From Allofrancisella inopinata (GTDB lineage Bacteria > Pseudomonadota > Gammaproteobacteria > Francisellales > Francisellaceae), in contig NZ_CP038241.1 of the NCBI RefSeq assembly GCF_012222965.1, positions 1,426,001 through 1,490,000 on the forward strand: DNA of 64,000 bases, in the 5' to 3' direction. Both the position numbers and the translations under genes were made by a program. A model generated the notes under the pieces. The model had not been told where the DNA came from. It did no database searches and worked only from the letters and a program-made list of their open reading frames with translations. Of this stretch, positions 55,348 to 64,000 are shown piece after piece; position 1 is the stretch's first letter; every line of letters begins with the position of its first letter.

Positions 55348-55779
55348 TTAGCTTAAAACTCCCAACTGTCATTTATTCTATATATCTAATTATCTTATTC
55401 TAACAAAGTTATATATAAAAATGTTATACATATAGTCATTTCTATGTATATTTTATCTATAATCCAACTATGCTCATCCTACAGCTGCGAAGTATTACTA
55501 CAAGCTCAGCAACTGCAAAGTAAAGCACTCAGCTACAACATGCTTTAACTAATTATAGACTCTTATATTTAATAATTGATCACACATATTTAACTTTATC
55601 TCCCTAAAGATAAGGACATTTCTGCTAAAAACAAGGAATATTGATTAAAGACTAAATTTCAACATACATTAAAGGCAAGCGAATAACAGGTATGTTCCCA
55701 TATTTTACATTTTACACACAGCGATTTTTCATTTAATATATCTCTTAATTAACGCCACTATCGTCCAACTAAGACCTCT
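55348..55779. other. 432-bp AT-rich intergenic stretch
   Basis: Lies between the divergent cbpA and ogt genes, so it must hold two promoters. I found no convincing ORF, tRNA or mobile-element terminus in it. A GC-richer patch near 55475-55550 carries short CAGCTGC/TAGCTG-type words like those in the hairpin stretch at 14419-14475, but no clear alignment. Confidence 0.4.
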
Positions 55780-56313
55780 ATGACTTTTATACCTAGCGAT
55801 AGTAAAACAAATAAATTTTGCGTACAAAAAATAAGTACGCCTATTGGTATGACGCTTGCTATGGCAAATGATAACTACCTCTATTGGCTATCATTTATAA
55901 ATGACTTGAAACAAGACTCTTTTGAAGATATACCAAAATATTATCATGAGAAAATATTGTTTCAAACAAATAATATTTTAGACAACCTAAAAAAAGAACT
56001 AGAAGCATATTTTAAAAGCCAACTAAAAAGTTTCAATATACCATTAAAACTAGTAGGTACTGACTTTCAAAAACAGGCCTGGCAAGAATTACTAAAAATC
56101 CCGTATGGTAAAACTATTAGTTATCTGGAACAAGCTCAAAATATCGATAAAGCTAAAGCTTATCGGGCTGTAGCAAATGCTAATGGAAAAAATCCTATAT
56201 CTATAATAGTCCCTTGTCATAGGGTTATAAACGCTAATGGGAAGTTAGGCGGGTATACTGGAGGAATAGATAAAAAGGGGTTTTTACTTAATTGTGAAAG
56301 TAATTTTCCTTAA
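55780..56313 (+). CDS. ogt: Methylated-DNA-protein cysteine methyltransferase
   Basis: 177 residues. The C-terminal DNA-binding domain has FQKQAWQELLKIPYGKTISYLE and the active site SIIVPCHRVINANGKLGGYTGG, whose Cys accepts the methyl from O6-methylguanine. The N-terminal domain is shorter than Ada. It repairs alkylated guanine by suicide transfer. It is convergent with the permease downstream (3 bp). Confidence 0.92.
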   Translation: MTFIPSDSKTNKFCVQKISTPIGMTLAMANDNYLYWLSFINDLKQDSFEDIPKYYHEKILFQTNNILDNLKKELEAYFKSQLKSFNIPLKLVGTDFQKQAWQELLKIPYGKTISYLEQAQNIDKAKAYRAVANANGKNPISIIVPCHRVINANGKLGGYTGGIDKKGFLLNCESNFP

Positions 56314-56316
56314 ATT

Positions 56317-57720
56317 TTAGATGATACGTTTTCTATGCAACCATATCCAAACTAAAGGTATAGCTATAATTATTATATCTGCTATCACTAAAATTACCGT
56401 GTATTGAAAAACATTACTTACCCGAGAAAAAGCAGGCGGAAATAACCCTAATATAAAGCCTAGTATACACATCACTATCGCAACTACTGACATTGCTATA
56501 AGTAGCCAATTTGTATTTCGTTTGCCAACATAAAATACCCTATAAATACCTGGCTTAGTAAACCTAAGCCTGATAGCAGAGATAAATACCATAATCCACA
56601 TAACTACAGTAAACTGCGATGTAATAGCCACCAGCAGAGCAAATGCTGCGTATACCGAAGGCATAATTAAAAAAGTTAAAGATAGAACCACAACAATAAG
56701 TACCTGAATCATTAACATATTAACTGGCATACCGAATCTGTTTTTTCCTGACATAATTTTTGGGAAAAATTTTTGCTCTGCTGCTGTTTGCATACCTCTA
56801 GCTGGACCTAAAATCCAGGTACTAAGAGCTGCTAACATTCCTACAGTTATCAACACTACTATTAAAGGTTTAGCATTTGCTAAACCAATAATATTTAACA
56901 CTTGGGATATCCCTTGTATTAAACCATTTAATACATTTACGTCTTTTACAGGAATAATAATTGTTAAAGATATTGTGGCTAAAATAGTTAAAGATACTAT
57001 AATTACAACCGCCATTAATATTGACCTAGGAATATTTTTTTCAGGGTTATTGATATTAGTCATATGAAAAGCAACCGATTGTATACCTGAGTAAGAAGAG
57101 AATGTCTTGACTAATAATGCATATGTACTTAAAGAAAAAACAGGCAATATCTCATTAAAGCCATAATACTCTAAATTGTTTTGTCCTGTTGCTAGAAAAT
57201 ATATCGCTCCAGCTATTAGTAAAACTCCAGGCACAATCATACCAAAAATAGCCCCGGTTATATTTAAGATAATAACTCTTTTAAATGGTAAACAATTAAA
57301 CAAACTGATAACTATAAATACCGCTACCATAGCTAACCAAAAGGAAAAACTAGTCTGTGTATTTTCAGCAAACCCACGGAACCCTATGTAAGAAAAAGTA
57401 GCTATCAAAGCAGTAACTGAGCTAGGGAAGCCAACTACATTATTAAACCATTCCAACCACATAGCCAATACACCTGCCTTTTCACCAAGGCCTGCTTTAA
57501 CCCAACTAAAGACACCTCCATTATTATGCGTAATCATACTACTAAGCTCAGCACATATAAGCGCTGTTGGTAGCAAAAATGTAATAGCAGCTACTAGATA
57601 AAAGAAAATGCTTTGAAGTCCTATAGTTGCCATATAAGCAATAGAACTTAAATTTATTATTGCGGAAATATTCAACATGGTAAGTGATAACGTTGAAATC
57701 TTTCTATTTAACTGCTGCAT
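56317..57720 (-). CDS. APC-family amino acid permease (glutamate/GABA antiporter-like)
   Basis: 467 residues with 12 predicted membrane segments. APC blocks: ELSSMITHNNGGVFSWVKAGLG near residues 57-78, FSSYSGIQSVAFHMTNINNPEKNIPRSI (split only by description) near 205-230, and LGPARGMQTAAEQKFFP near 315. The last block is typical of GadC-like and other glutamate exchangers. The divergent neighbour is gdhA, so a role in glutamate traffic is plausible. Substrate is inferred. Confidence 0.78.
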   Translation of the reverse strand: MQQLNRKISTLSLTMLNISAIINLSSIAYMATIGLQSIFFYLVAAITFLLPTALICAELSSMITHNNGGVFSWVKAGLGEKAGVLAMWLEWFNNVVGFPSSVTALIATFSYIGFRGFAENTQTSFSFWLAMVAVFIVISLFNCLPFKRVIILNITGAIFGMIVPGVLLIAGAIYFLATGQNNLEYYGFNEILPVFSLSTYALLVKTFSSYSGIQSVAFHMTNINNPEKNIPRSILMAVVIIVSLTILATISLTIIIPVKDVNVLNGLIQGISQVLNIIGLANAKPLIVVLITVGMLAALSTWILGPARGMQTAAEQKFFPKIMSGKNRFGMPVNMLMIQVLIVVVLSLTFLIMPSVYAAFALLVAITSQFTVVMWIMVFISAIRLRFTKPGIYRVFYVGKRNTNWLLIAMSVVAIVMCILGFILGLFPPAFSRVSNVFQYTVILVIADIIIIAIPLVWIWLHRKRII

Positions 57721-57978
57721 ACTAACCCCTAAATAAAATATTCTTTAACTTTTGATCCTAGATTATAGTGATTATGTAATATCAACTATTTTGCAAAGAT
57801 ATTTTAAACGATAAATTGGTAACCTTTCATTTCTAATACTTAAAAATTTATTATAAAATGATACCAATTAACTCAACTTAGTTGTAGACTAGTTTGGTTT
57901 AAACAAAAAATACTAAAATAAGGTACAAAATTAAAAATATGTACCTTACGAAATGCTAAACAATAAGGAGAAGCATAC

Positions 57979-59328
57979 ATGCAAGCACAAGAATATATCG
58001 AAAAGATTATAGCTGAAGTTGAAAAGAAAGACTCTCATGAAAAAGAATTTATTCAAGCAGTCAAAGAGGTTCTTCATACTTTAAAACCAGCTTTGGAAAA
58101 AAATCCTAAATATATAGAAGAAAATATACTAGGTAGAATAGTAGAGCCAGAAAGGGGCGTTACTTTTAGAGTGCCTTGGGTCGATAGAAATGGTAATGTA
58201 CAAGTAAATAGAGGTTATAGATACCAGTTTAACGGTGCTATTGGACCTTACAAAGGTGGTATTAGATTCCATCCAAGCGTTTACTCTGGAATTATTAAGT
58301 TCTTAGGCTTTGAACAAATTTTTAAAAATAGTCTTACTACTTTACCTCTAGGTGGCGGTAAAGGTGGTTCTGACTTTGATCCTAAGGATAAGACAGATAC
58401 TGAAATTATGAATTTCTGTCAAAGCTTTATGACTGAATTACAAAGACATATTGGCCCTGATATTGATGTTCCAGCTGGTGATATTGGAGTTGGTGGAAAA
58501 GAAATTGGTTATATGTATGGCCAATATAGAAGAATTCGTGGCGCTTTTGAAAATGGTGTCTTAACTGGTAAGTCTCTAGAATCTGGCGGAAGCTTAATCC
58601 GCCCAGAAGCTACAGGATATGGTGCTGTTTTCTTTTTAGACGAAATGCTAAGACATGATGGTGTATCACTAAAAGGTAAAACAGTGGTTGTATCTGGTTA
58701 TGGTAATGTGTCTTGGGGTGTATGTAAAAAACTTGACCAACTTGGGGCTAAAGCTGTTACAATTTCAGGTTCAAAAGGTTTTGTACATGATCCAGCTGGT
58801 ATTATTGGAAATGAGAAGATCGAATTTTTATTAAAAATTCGTGAAGGTAAAGCTAGCATGCAAGATTACGCTGATAAGTTTGGCGCTACTTTCCACGCGG
58901 GCCAAAAACCTTGGGGAATCAACGCGGATATCGCTATTCCATGCGCAACTCAAAACGAAATCGGCGTTGAAGATGCTGAAAAACTTATCCAATCAGGTGT
59001 TAAATATATAGTTGAAGCTTCTAACATGCCAACAACAAACGAAGCTATAGAATACCTGATGAATGAAGGTATAATCCTTGCTCCTGGTAAAGCCGCTAAC
59101 GCTGGTGGTGTTGCAACTTCTGGTTTAGAAATGTGCCAAAACTCTGCTAGAATTGCTTGGACAGCTGAAGAGGTAGAAACCAAGCTACAGCAGATTATGG
59201 CTAATATTTTTGACTCTTGCAGAATAGCGAGTGAAAAATATGGTCTTGGTTATAATCTAGTCGCTGGTGCTAACTTAGCAGGATTTGAAAAAGTAGCTGA
59301 AGCAATGATTCAACAAGGTAGATATTAA
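57979..59328 (+). CDS. gdhA: NADP-type glutamate dehydrogenase
   Basis: 449 residues, the length of hexameric GdhA. Motifs: RYQFNGAIGPYKGGIRFHPSV with the catalytic Lys region LPLGGGKGGSDFDPKDK, VPAGDIGVGGKEIGYMYGQY, and the Rossmann VVSGYGNVSWG. AAGG AGAAG precedes the ATG. It makes glutamate from 2-oxoglutarate and ammonia. The AT-rich 258-bp gap upstream also holds the permease promoter. Confidence 0.95.
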   Translation: MQAQEYIEKIIAEVEKKDSHEKEFIQAVKEVLHTLKPALEKNPKYIEENILGRIVEPERGVTFRVPWVDRNGNVQVNRGYRYQFNGAIGPYKGGIRFHPSVYSGIIKFLGFEQIFKNSLTTLPLGGGKGGSDFDPKDKTDTEIMNFCQSFMTELQRHIGPDIDVPAGDIGVGGKEIGYMYGQYRRIRGAFENGVLTGKSLESGGSLIRPEATGYGAVFFLDEMLRHDGVSLKGKTVVVSGYGNVSWGVCKKLDQLGAKAVTISGSKGFVHDPAGIIGNEKIEFLLKIREGKASMQDYADKFGATFHAGQKPWGINADIAIPCATQNEIGVEDAEKLIQSGVKYIVEASNMPTTNEAIEYLMNEGIILAPGKAANAGGVATSGLEMCQNSARIAWTAEEVETKLQQIMANIFDSCRIASEKYGLGYNLVAGANLAGFEKVAEAMIQQGRY

Positions 59329-59426
59329 TTTCTCACTCTTTTATACATTTCTTTTTCCTAAAAAAATTTCAAACAACTGGTATACTTACTAAATTTATTT
59401 AAGAGTATATATTTTTATTTTTTCTG

Positions 59427-60620
59427 ATGTTAACACAACACAACAGTCACTATGATGTAATTATAATAGGCGCTGGAGCTGCTGGACTTATGTGTGCTAT
59501 AGAAGCAGGCAAAAGACAACGTAAAGTTTTAGTTATAGATCATGCTAACAAAGTCGGTAAAAAGATTTTAATGTCTGGTGGCGGACGTTGTAATTTCACA
59601 AACTACAATGTTGCTCCTGATAGATATTTATCTGATAACCAACATTTTATGAAATCTGCTCTTAGCCGTTATACACAGTGGGATTTTATTAGTTTAGTTA
59701 GTGATTATAATATTCCTTACCATGAAAAAACTTTAGGACAACTTTTTTGTGATAATAAGGCTAAAGATATAGTAAATATGCTTCTAGCTGAATGTGATAA
59801 ATATAATGTCAAGATAAAACTAGAAACTAAAATTAATAAAATTTACAAACAACAAACCTGTTTTAATGTGATAACAGAAACTTTGGATTATAGTTGTGAA
59901 TCTCTAGTTATAGCAACTGGAGGCCTTTCAATACCAACTATGGGAGCCACTGGATTTGGTTATAAAATAGCAAAACAATTTGGACTAAAAGTAAACTCTC
60001 AAAGAGCTGGACTTGTGCCTTTTATTTTTAGCAAAGAAGATCAACAAAAGTTTGCAGAGCTAAAAGGCATCTCAATTTTCTGTAATGTCTCTAATGATAA
60101 AGCTAGCTTTGATGAAAATATTTTATTTACTCATAAAGGATTAAGTGGACCAGCTATTTTACAGATATCATCTTATTGGAATACTGGCGAAGCTATAAAT
60201 ATAAACTTATCGCCTAAGGTTAGTATTCAAGATTTCTTAGTAGAGAAAAAACAATCTGGTCTTAAAAGCATACTTAAAAATACTTTAACTGAATTATTAC
60301 CAAAAAATTTTGTGACTACTTTTATTGATGAAGAATTTTTGTCTAAAAGAATATGTGACCTATCCAATGAAGAAATAAACCTAGTAGTCTCTAAGCTACA
60401 CAACTGGGTTATTTACCCACAGACTACCGAAGGCTACCGTACCGCAGAAGTAACTCTAGGTGGTATAAACTGTGATGAGCTTTCCTCTAAAACTCTTGAA
60501 TCTAAGAAAGTTAAAAATCTATATTTTATAGGTGAAGTTGTTGATATAACTGGGTGGCTTGGAGGCTATAATTTCCAGTGGGCTTGGTCTTCTGGTTGGG
60601 TTACTGGACAAGTTGTATAA
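59427..60620 (+). CDS. HI0933/YhiN-type FAD flavoprotein
   Basis: 397 residues: FAD-binding GAGAAGLMCAIEAG (near 15-28), LMSGGGRCNFTNYN near 47, LVIATGGLSIPTMGATG near 160, and GEVVDITGWLGGYNFQWAWSSG at the C-terminus. This is the HI0933-like family of FAD proteins (YhiN), with predicted oxidoreductase activity, physiological role unsettled. Confidence 0.88.
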   Translation: MLTQHNSHYDVIIIGAGAAGLMCAIEAGKRQRKVLVIDHANKVGKKILMSGGGRCNFTNYNVAPDRYLSDNQHFMKSALSRYTQWDFISLVSDYNIPYHEKTLGQLFCDNKAKDIVNMLLAECDKYNVKIKLETKINKIYKQQTCFNVITETLDYSCESLVIATGGLSIPTMGATGFGYKIAKQFGLKVNSQRAGLVPFIFSKEDQQKFAELKGISIFCNVSNDKASFDENILFTHKGLSGPAILQISSYWNTGEAININLSPKVSIQDFLVEKKQSGLKSILKNTLTELLPKNFVTTFIDEEFLSKRICDLSNEEINLVVSKLHNWVIYPQTTEGYRTAEVTLGGINCDELSSKTLESKKVKNLYFIGEVVDITGWLGGYNFQWAWSSGWVTGQVV

Positions 60621-60674
60621 TCCTAAACTTTAAGTTATAATAAAATTTAACTAATCAAAGTATTTATTTATATC

Positions 60675-61124
60675 ATGAGAATACCGTATGAAAATGAATT
60701 TATAATAAAGAAGTCTATACTTAAGGCTATAGAAAAAAATGCGAGTCCTGCAAAATTAGCTAGTTCATTTGGGATTTCCAAAAGCACTATCTACAAGTAC
60801 CGTCGGGCACTAAGAGACCAAGGCTTTGTCAAAAAAAATGAAAATGGCATATATGTTATAGTAGTAAACAAATTTTCAATACAACATCCTACCGAAGAAT
60901 TTGATAATTCATTTTCTCTAGCTATAGAAACTTGTACACCTGCTAAATACACTAAAATAAAAGACACATCAATGCGTGATGACATCGAACAACGACTTCA
61001 ATCAAAGGTTGAAGAAATGAGAATGAGAAAGACAAAACAAGAACATGATAATGAAAAGGGTGTATTTAAAAAATTACTAAGAAAGTTTAAAAAAAATAAT
61101 AACCCCTATAAATCCATATACTAA
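60675..61124 (+). CDS. Small HTH protein of unknown function
   Basis: 149 residues. Residues 12-50 form a helix-turn-helix (ASPAKLASSFGISKSTIYKYRRALRDQGFV, with the recognition helix SKSTIYKYRR). The rest is polar and ends in a basic coiled segment (EMRMRKTKQEHDNEKGVFKKLLRKFKK). It could be a DNA-binding regulator; target unknown. It starts 54 bp after the flavoprotein gene. Confidence 0.6.
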   Translation: MRIPYENEFIIKKSILKAIEKNASPAKLASSFGISKSTIYKYRRALRDQGFVKKNENGIYVIVVNKFSIQHPTEEFDNSFSLAIETCTPAKYTKIKDTSMRDDIEQRLQSKVEEMRMRKTKQEHDNEKGVFKKLLRKFKKNNNPYKSIY

Positions 61125-61196
61125 TGTCTACAATATTTACATAATAGCACTTTTAACTTAAACTGCTCTTAACTATTAGCTAGCATAAAGATCCCA

Positions 61197-62015
61197 ATGA
61201 AAAAATATAATATATTAATAACAGGTTGTTCCCACGGTGGTATTGGTTATGCTACAGCTGTATACCTTAGAGATTTAGGGCATAGAGTTTTTGCATCAGC
61301 GCGACAACAAAAAGATGTTGATATCCTAAATGCAGAAGGCTTTGAAACATATCTAATTGATGTAACTAACTATAAGCATATTGATAATGCTTTAGCCAAC
61401 ATTTTACAGAAAACTAATGGAACACTTGATGTTGTATTTAACAATGCTGGCTTTGGACAAGCTGGTGCTCTAGAAGATATTGAAACAAAACACCTTAAAA
61501 AACAGTTTGAAACTAATGTTTTTGGACTGCATAATTTAACAGTAAAAGCTCTAAAAATAATGCGTAAGCAAGGATATGGAAAAATTATCCAACACAGCTC
61601 AGTACTAGGTCTTATAGCAATGAAATATCGCGGAGCTTATAACGCTAGTAAATATGCTGTTGAAGGTCTAGCCGACACTATGAGATTAGAGCTTAAAGGC
61701 TCTGACATATACATGAGCACTCTAAATACAGGACCAATTACGAGTAAGTTTAGGGAGAACTCATTAAAAACTATCAAAAATGTTGAGTTTGAAAAATCAG
61801 CTCATAAGCTCCAATATGAAAAAATACTAGCTGGTAAACACAAAAAAGTTCCTTTTAATGAATCTGCTATTTCAGTAGCTAAAGTAGTAGAAAAAATAAT
61901 AAACTCAAATAAGCCAAAACCAAGATACTACATAACAAAAGCTACGGTAATCATGGCTATTTTAAAAAGAATACTTACTAGCAAACTTATGGATACTTTT
62001 CTGAGCAAATACTAG
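61197..62015 (+). CDS. SDR family oxidoreductase, YbbO-like
   Basis: 272 residues: TGCSHGGIG in the cofactor loop (an extra residue relative to TGxxxGxG), NNAGFGQAGALED near 85, catalytic Ser in HSSVLGLI and YxxxK as YNASK near 150. The C-terminus (KPRYYITKATVIMAILKRIL) matches the pattern of YbbO-type aldehyde reductases, which reduce long-chain or other aldehydes with NADPH. It ends convergently with ndh, overlapping by 4 bp. Confidence 0.8.
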   Translation: MKKYNILITGCSHGGIGYATAVYLRDLGHRVFASARQQKDVDILNAEGFETYLIDVTNYKHIDNALANILQKTNGTLDVVFNNAGFGQAGALEDIETKHLKKQFETNVFGLHNLTVKALKIMRKQGYGKIIQHSSVLGLIAMKYRGAYNASKYAVEGLADTMRLELKGSDIYMSTLNTGPITSKFRENSLKTIKNVEFEKSAHKLQYEKILAGKHKKVPFNESAISVAKVVEKIINSNKPKPRYYITKATVIMAILKRILTSKLMDTFLSKY

Positions 62016-63283
62016 ATTTTATCTTTATCAAAGTTTACCTTATGATTTTCTTTCTTGTCAGGCTCCAAGATTTCTGGAGAACCTATCCTATTGAACAAAT
62101 AGTAACTTAACCAGTTAAAGCTAACAACAAATTTATTTCTTATGCTAACCAAAAAAGTTATATGCACACCACCCCATATAAACCAACCTAATTTACCTGT
62201 AAGATTTAAACCAAATATCCTAGCTATAGCAGAGTGTTTTTGTATTATAGCCATAGTACCTAGATCCCTATATTTAAAATTTTTATATTGCTTTGACTTG
62301 TTCCTTTTAACAATATGATTAGCAATATATTTGCCTTGCTGCTTAGCTACAGAAGCTAATCCAGGTAAAGGGTTATCTGTACATCTAGAAATATCACCCC
62401 CCAAATAAATATTGCTGTACTCACTATGAGTCAAATCTGGTAAGACATTTACTTTACTTTTTGACATTTGTTTCTCCATCCATGACCCTAAGGGTTTTCC
62501 TTTTAAAACAGTACTCCATATAATAGTAGCACCCTGATAGATAGATTTATCTGTTTGCACACAGTGTTCAGAAATATCAATAACTGTTTCATTCAAATGG
62601 ATTTTTACACCACGTTTTACCAATGAATAATAAGCATAATCAGATAATTTCTTAGGAAAAGCTGATAGGATTTTATCCCCACAATCAACCAAATGGATAT
62701 TTACATCTTTTACAGTAAAACTAGTGTAAGTTTCAAAAACATCAGTTAAAAGCATGTCCAACAAAGCACCTGTAATCTCAACGCCTGTTGCTCCTGCGCC
62801 AATTATAATAAAAGTTAGATGCTTAAGTGTTTCAGTTTTGGAGCTAGCACTTTCTGCTAACTCAAATTGCTTTATAATATGGGATTTAATCTTTTGAGCA
62901 TCATATGCTGTTTTTAAAGATAGTGTATAATTTTTCCATTCATCATTACCTAGATAGTCATACTCAACCCCTGGAGCTACTACTAGATAGTCATATTTAT
63001 AAACATTTTCTGAGGTTTTTACTACTTGTTTACTGGGACAGATATCTATTACTTCACCCATCTTAAATTTAACGTTAGGTTTATTATGCAGTACTTTTCT
63101 AATAGGAGCTACGACGGAATTCAAAGGTATAAAAGCAGTAGCTGCCTGATATAACATAGGTTGAAACACATGATGGTTACTTTTATCTAATAAAGTAATT
63201 TCAAATTGGTCACTATATTTAGATAGTTTTTGTATACAATTTATACCAACAAAACCAGCGCCTATTATAACTATTTTTTTCAT
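62012..63283 (-). CDS. ndh: Type II NADH dehydrogenase
   Basis: 423 residues from the ATG at 63283, chosen over an in-frame GTG nine bases up that lies in the AGGTG binding site. FAD loop IVIIGAGFVGINCIQKL, the NADH loop IIIGAGATGVEITGAL, ATIIWSTVLKGKP and the FAD-phosphate motif NIYLGGDISRC are present. The C-terminal amphipathic end would attach it to the membrane. It oxidises NADH and reduces quinone without pumping protons. A MITE lies 95 bp upstream. Confidence 0.88.
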   Translation of the reverse strand: MKKIVIIGAGFVGINCIQKLSKYSDQFEITLLDKSNHHVFQPMLYQAATAFIPLNSVVAPIRKVLHNKPNVKFKMGEVIDICPSKQVVKTSENVYKYDYLVVAPGVEYDYLGNDEWKNYTLSLKTAYDAQKIKSHIIKQFELAESASSKTETLKHLTFIIIGAGATGVEITGALLDMLLTDVFETYTSFTVKDVNIHLVDCGDKILSAFPKKLSDYAYYSLVKRGVKIHLNETVIDISEHCVQTDKSIYQGATIIWSTVLKGKPLGSWMEKQMSKSKVNVLPDLTHSEYSNIYLGGDISRCTDNPLPGLASVAKQQGKYIANHIVKRNKSKQYKNFKYRDLGTMAIIQKHSAIARIFGLNLTGKLGWFIWGGVHITFLVSIRNKFVVSFNWLSYYLFNRIGSPEILEPDKKENHKVNFDKDKI

Positions 63284-63377
63284 CTTTAGCACCTATAACA
63301 GTCCAGAGATTTCCATTTGCATGGAGATGACGACCGATTTTTTCACAGTTTCCAGTTTAACCATACAAATATATACA

Positions 63378-63518
63378 GGGACTGTTGCAAGCTGGAATTA
63401 GATGGGTCGTAACAAGGCAAAAATATTCGAAAAAGCGCAGTTTACATGTAGTAAATGAGCATTTTAAGAATATTTTTAACACAGTTAGAAACATATAATT
63501 TTGGTTTGCAACAGTCCC
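63378..63518. mobile_element. 141-bp foldback MITE, copy 3
   Basis: Ends GGGACTGTTGCAA and TTGCAACAGTCCC, flanked by the direct repeat ATACA (63373-63377 and 63519-63523). Same length and orientation as the copies at 17813 and 53996. Confidence 0.92.
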
Positions 63519-63573
63519 ATACAATGAATTATATGCAAACTTATGCTAGAGTTTAAGGATTAACTTATAAAAA

Positions 63574-64000
63574 TTACTTTCTAAACTTGTATAATCCCCA
63601 CCCTATTAATATAAATATAGCTGGACCAATGATAAGCTCTGATTCATATATAAGCATTTCACTTAATGTCTGAATATCACTTGGTGGTTGAAAGCTAAAT
63701 AAAATACCTAGTGTTGTTGAAACAAATACTAAAAAACCTAATAAATACCTAAACTTATTACTCATAAGCTTTATATAAGCAATTACCAAATACAAATAAG
63801 GTATAAAGTAAAGTATTGTTGCCATCAATATTAGTGCTTGATACATAACATTTACTGATGGTAAAAAGCTAGTCAACAATACTATAACTGTAACCAAAAC
63901 GCCCATAGCTACTAGAGCGTTTTTTGGAGAGTCATGTTTGTTTGTTTTATGTAACCACTCTGGCAAAATTCCTCTTGGTGTACACTTAAAAAACATAACC
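63574..64000 (-). CDS. APC-family permease, N-terminal part beyond the window
   Basis: The C-terminal part (about 141 residues visible) of an amino acid permease; the frame stays open to the right edge, so the true start lies outside. It begins FKCTPRGILPEWLHKTNKHDSPKNAL, matching the internal loop before helix 8 of APC transporters, followed by four hydrophobic segments and a short basic end (LYKFRK). It may be another glutamate or GABA-type exchanger; specificity unknown. Confidence 0.75.
   Translation of the reverse strand, partial: VMFFKCTPRGILPEWLHKTNKHDSPKNALVAMGVLVTVIVLLTSFLPSVNVMYQALILMATILYFIPYLYLVIAYIKLMSNKFRYLLGFLVFVSTTLGILFSFQPPSDIQTLSEMLIYESELIIGPAIFILIGWGLYKFRK

Noticed and set aside
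1-64000. CRISPR array or prophage
   Set aside because: No regularly spaced direct repeats, no Cas, capsid, tail or phage integrase genes; the only tyrosine recombinase is XerC-like.

Overview
The window is AT-rich, gene-dense gammaproteobacterial chromosome. Gene content, very low GC and protein style (coaE, trpS, accA, mutS, secB, xerC, relA, rnpB, gdhA) fit the Francisellaceae (Francisella or a close relative). The genus is an inference from style, not a database match.

Region 1 (1-14267) is an ABC-transporter-dependent (group 2/3 type) capsule locus. A minus-strand arm carries a truncated unknown gene, a two-domain GT4 glycosyltransferase, a methyltransferase, a sulfotransferase-like coiled-coil protein and the outer-membrane exporter kpsD. 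The divergent plus-strand arm carries kpsM, kpsT, kpsE, kpsS, a short-chain dehydrogenase and an LtaS-like membrane sulfatase that may add a phospho-substituent to the glycan.

Region 2 (14268-28186) is the accessory, most unusual part. It holds an alpha/beta hydrolase plus cytochrome P450 pair, a BrnT/BrnA toxin-antitoxin pair, and a lipid or polyketide operon read leftwards. That operon is a single-module, fully reducing type I PKS (KS-AT-DH-pseudoMT-ER-KR-ACP, no thioesterase), a serine-palmitoyltransferase-like alpha-oxoamine synthase (AOS) and a GNAT acetyltransferase. The likely logic is chain building on the PKS, release by decarboxylative condensation with an amino acid by the AOS, then N-acylation and P450 oxidation, giving an amino-ketone or sphingoid-like lipid. 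A complete IS3-family element sits exactly at the AOS stop codon and splits the operon. A 26-bp inverted repeat brackets 14269-18115, and hairpins and MITE-like sequences fill the gaps.

Region 3 (28397-64000) is mostly housekeeping: phosphomannomutase, a MidA-like methyltransferase, coaE, tRNA-Arg, tRNA-Gly, trpS, a CPA1 antiporter, a minor-pilin operon ending in murQ, accA, mutS, a zeta-like kinase, secB, two aromatic amino acid permeases, xerC, rsmJ, relA, rnpB, a CbpA-type J-protein, ogt, an APC permease, gdhA, an HI0933-type flavoprotein, an SDR, ndh and a truncated permease at the right edge.

Three 141-bp foldback MITEs (17813, 53996, 63378) share terminal inverted repeats, and each is flanked by a different perfect 5-bp target duplication. 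All lie in the same orientation just upstream of minus-strand genes.
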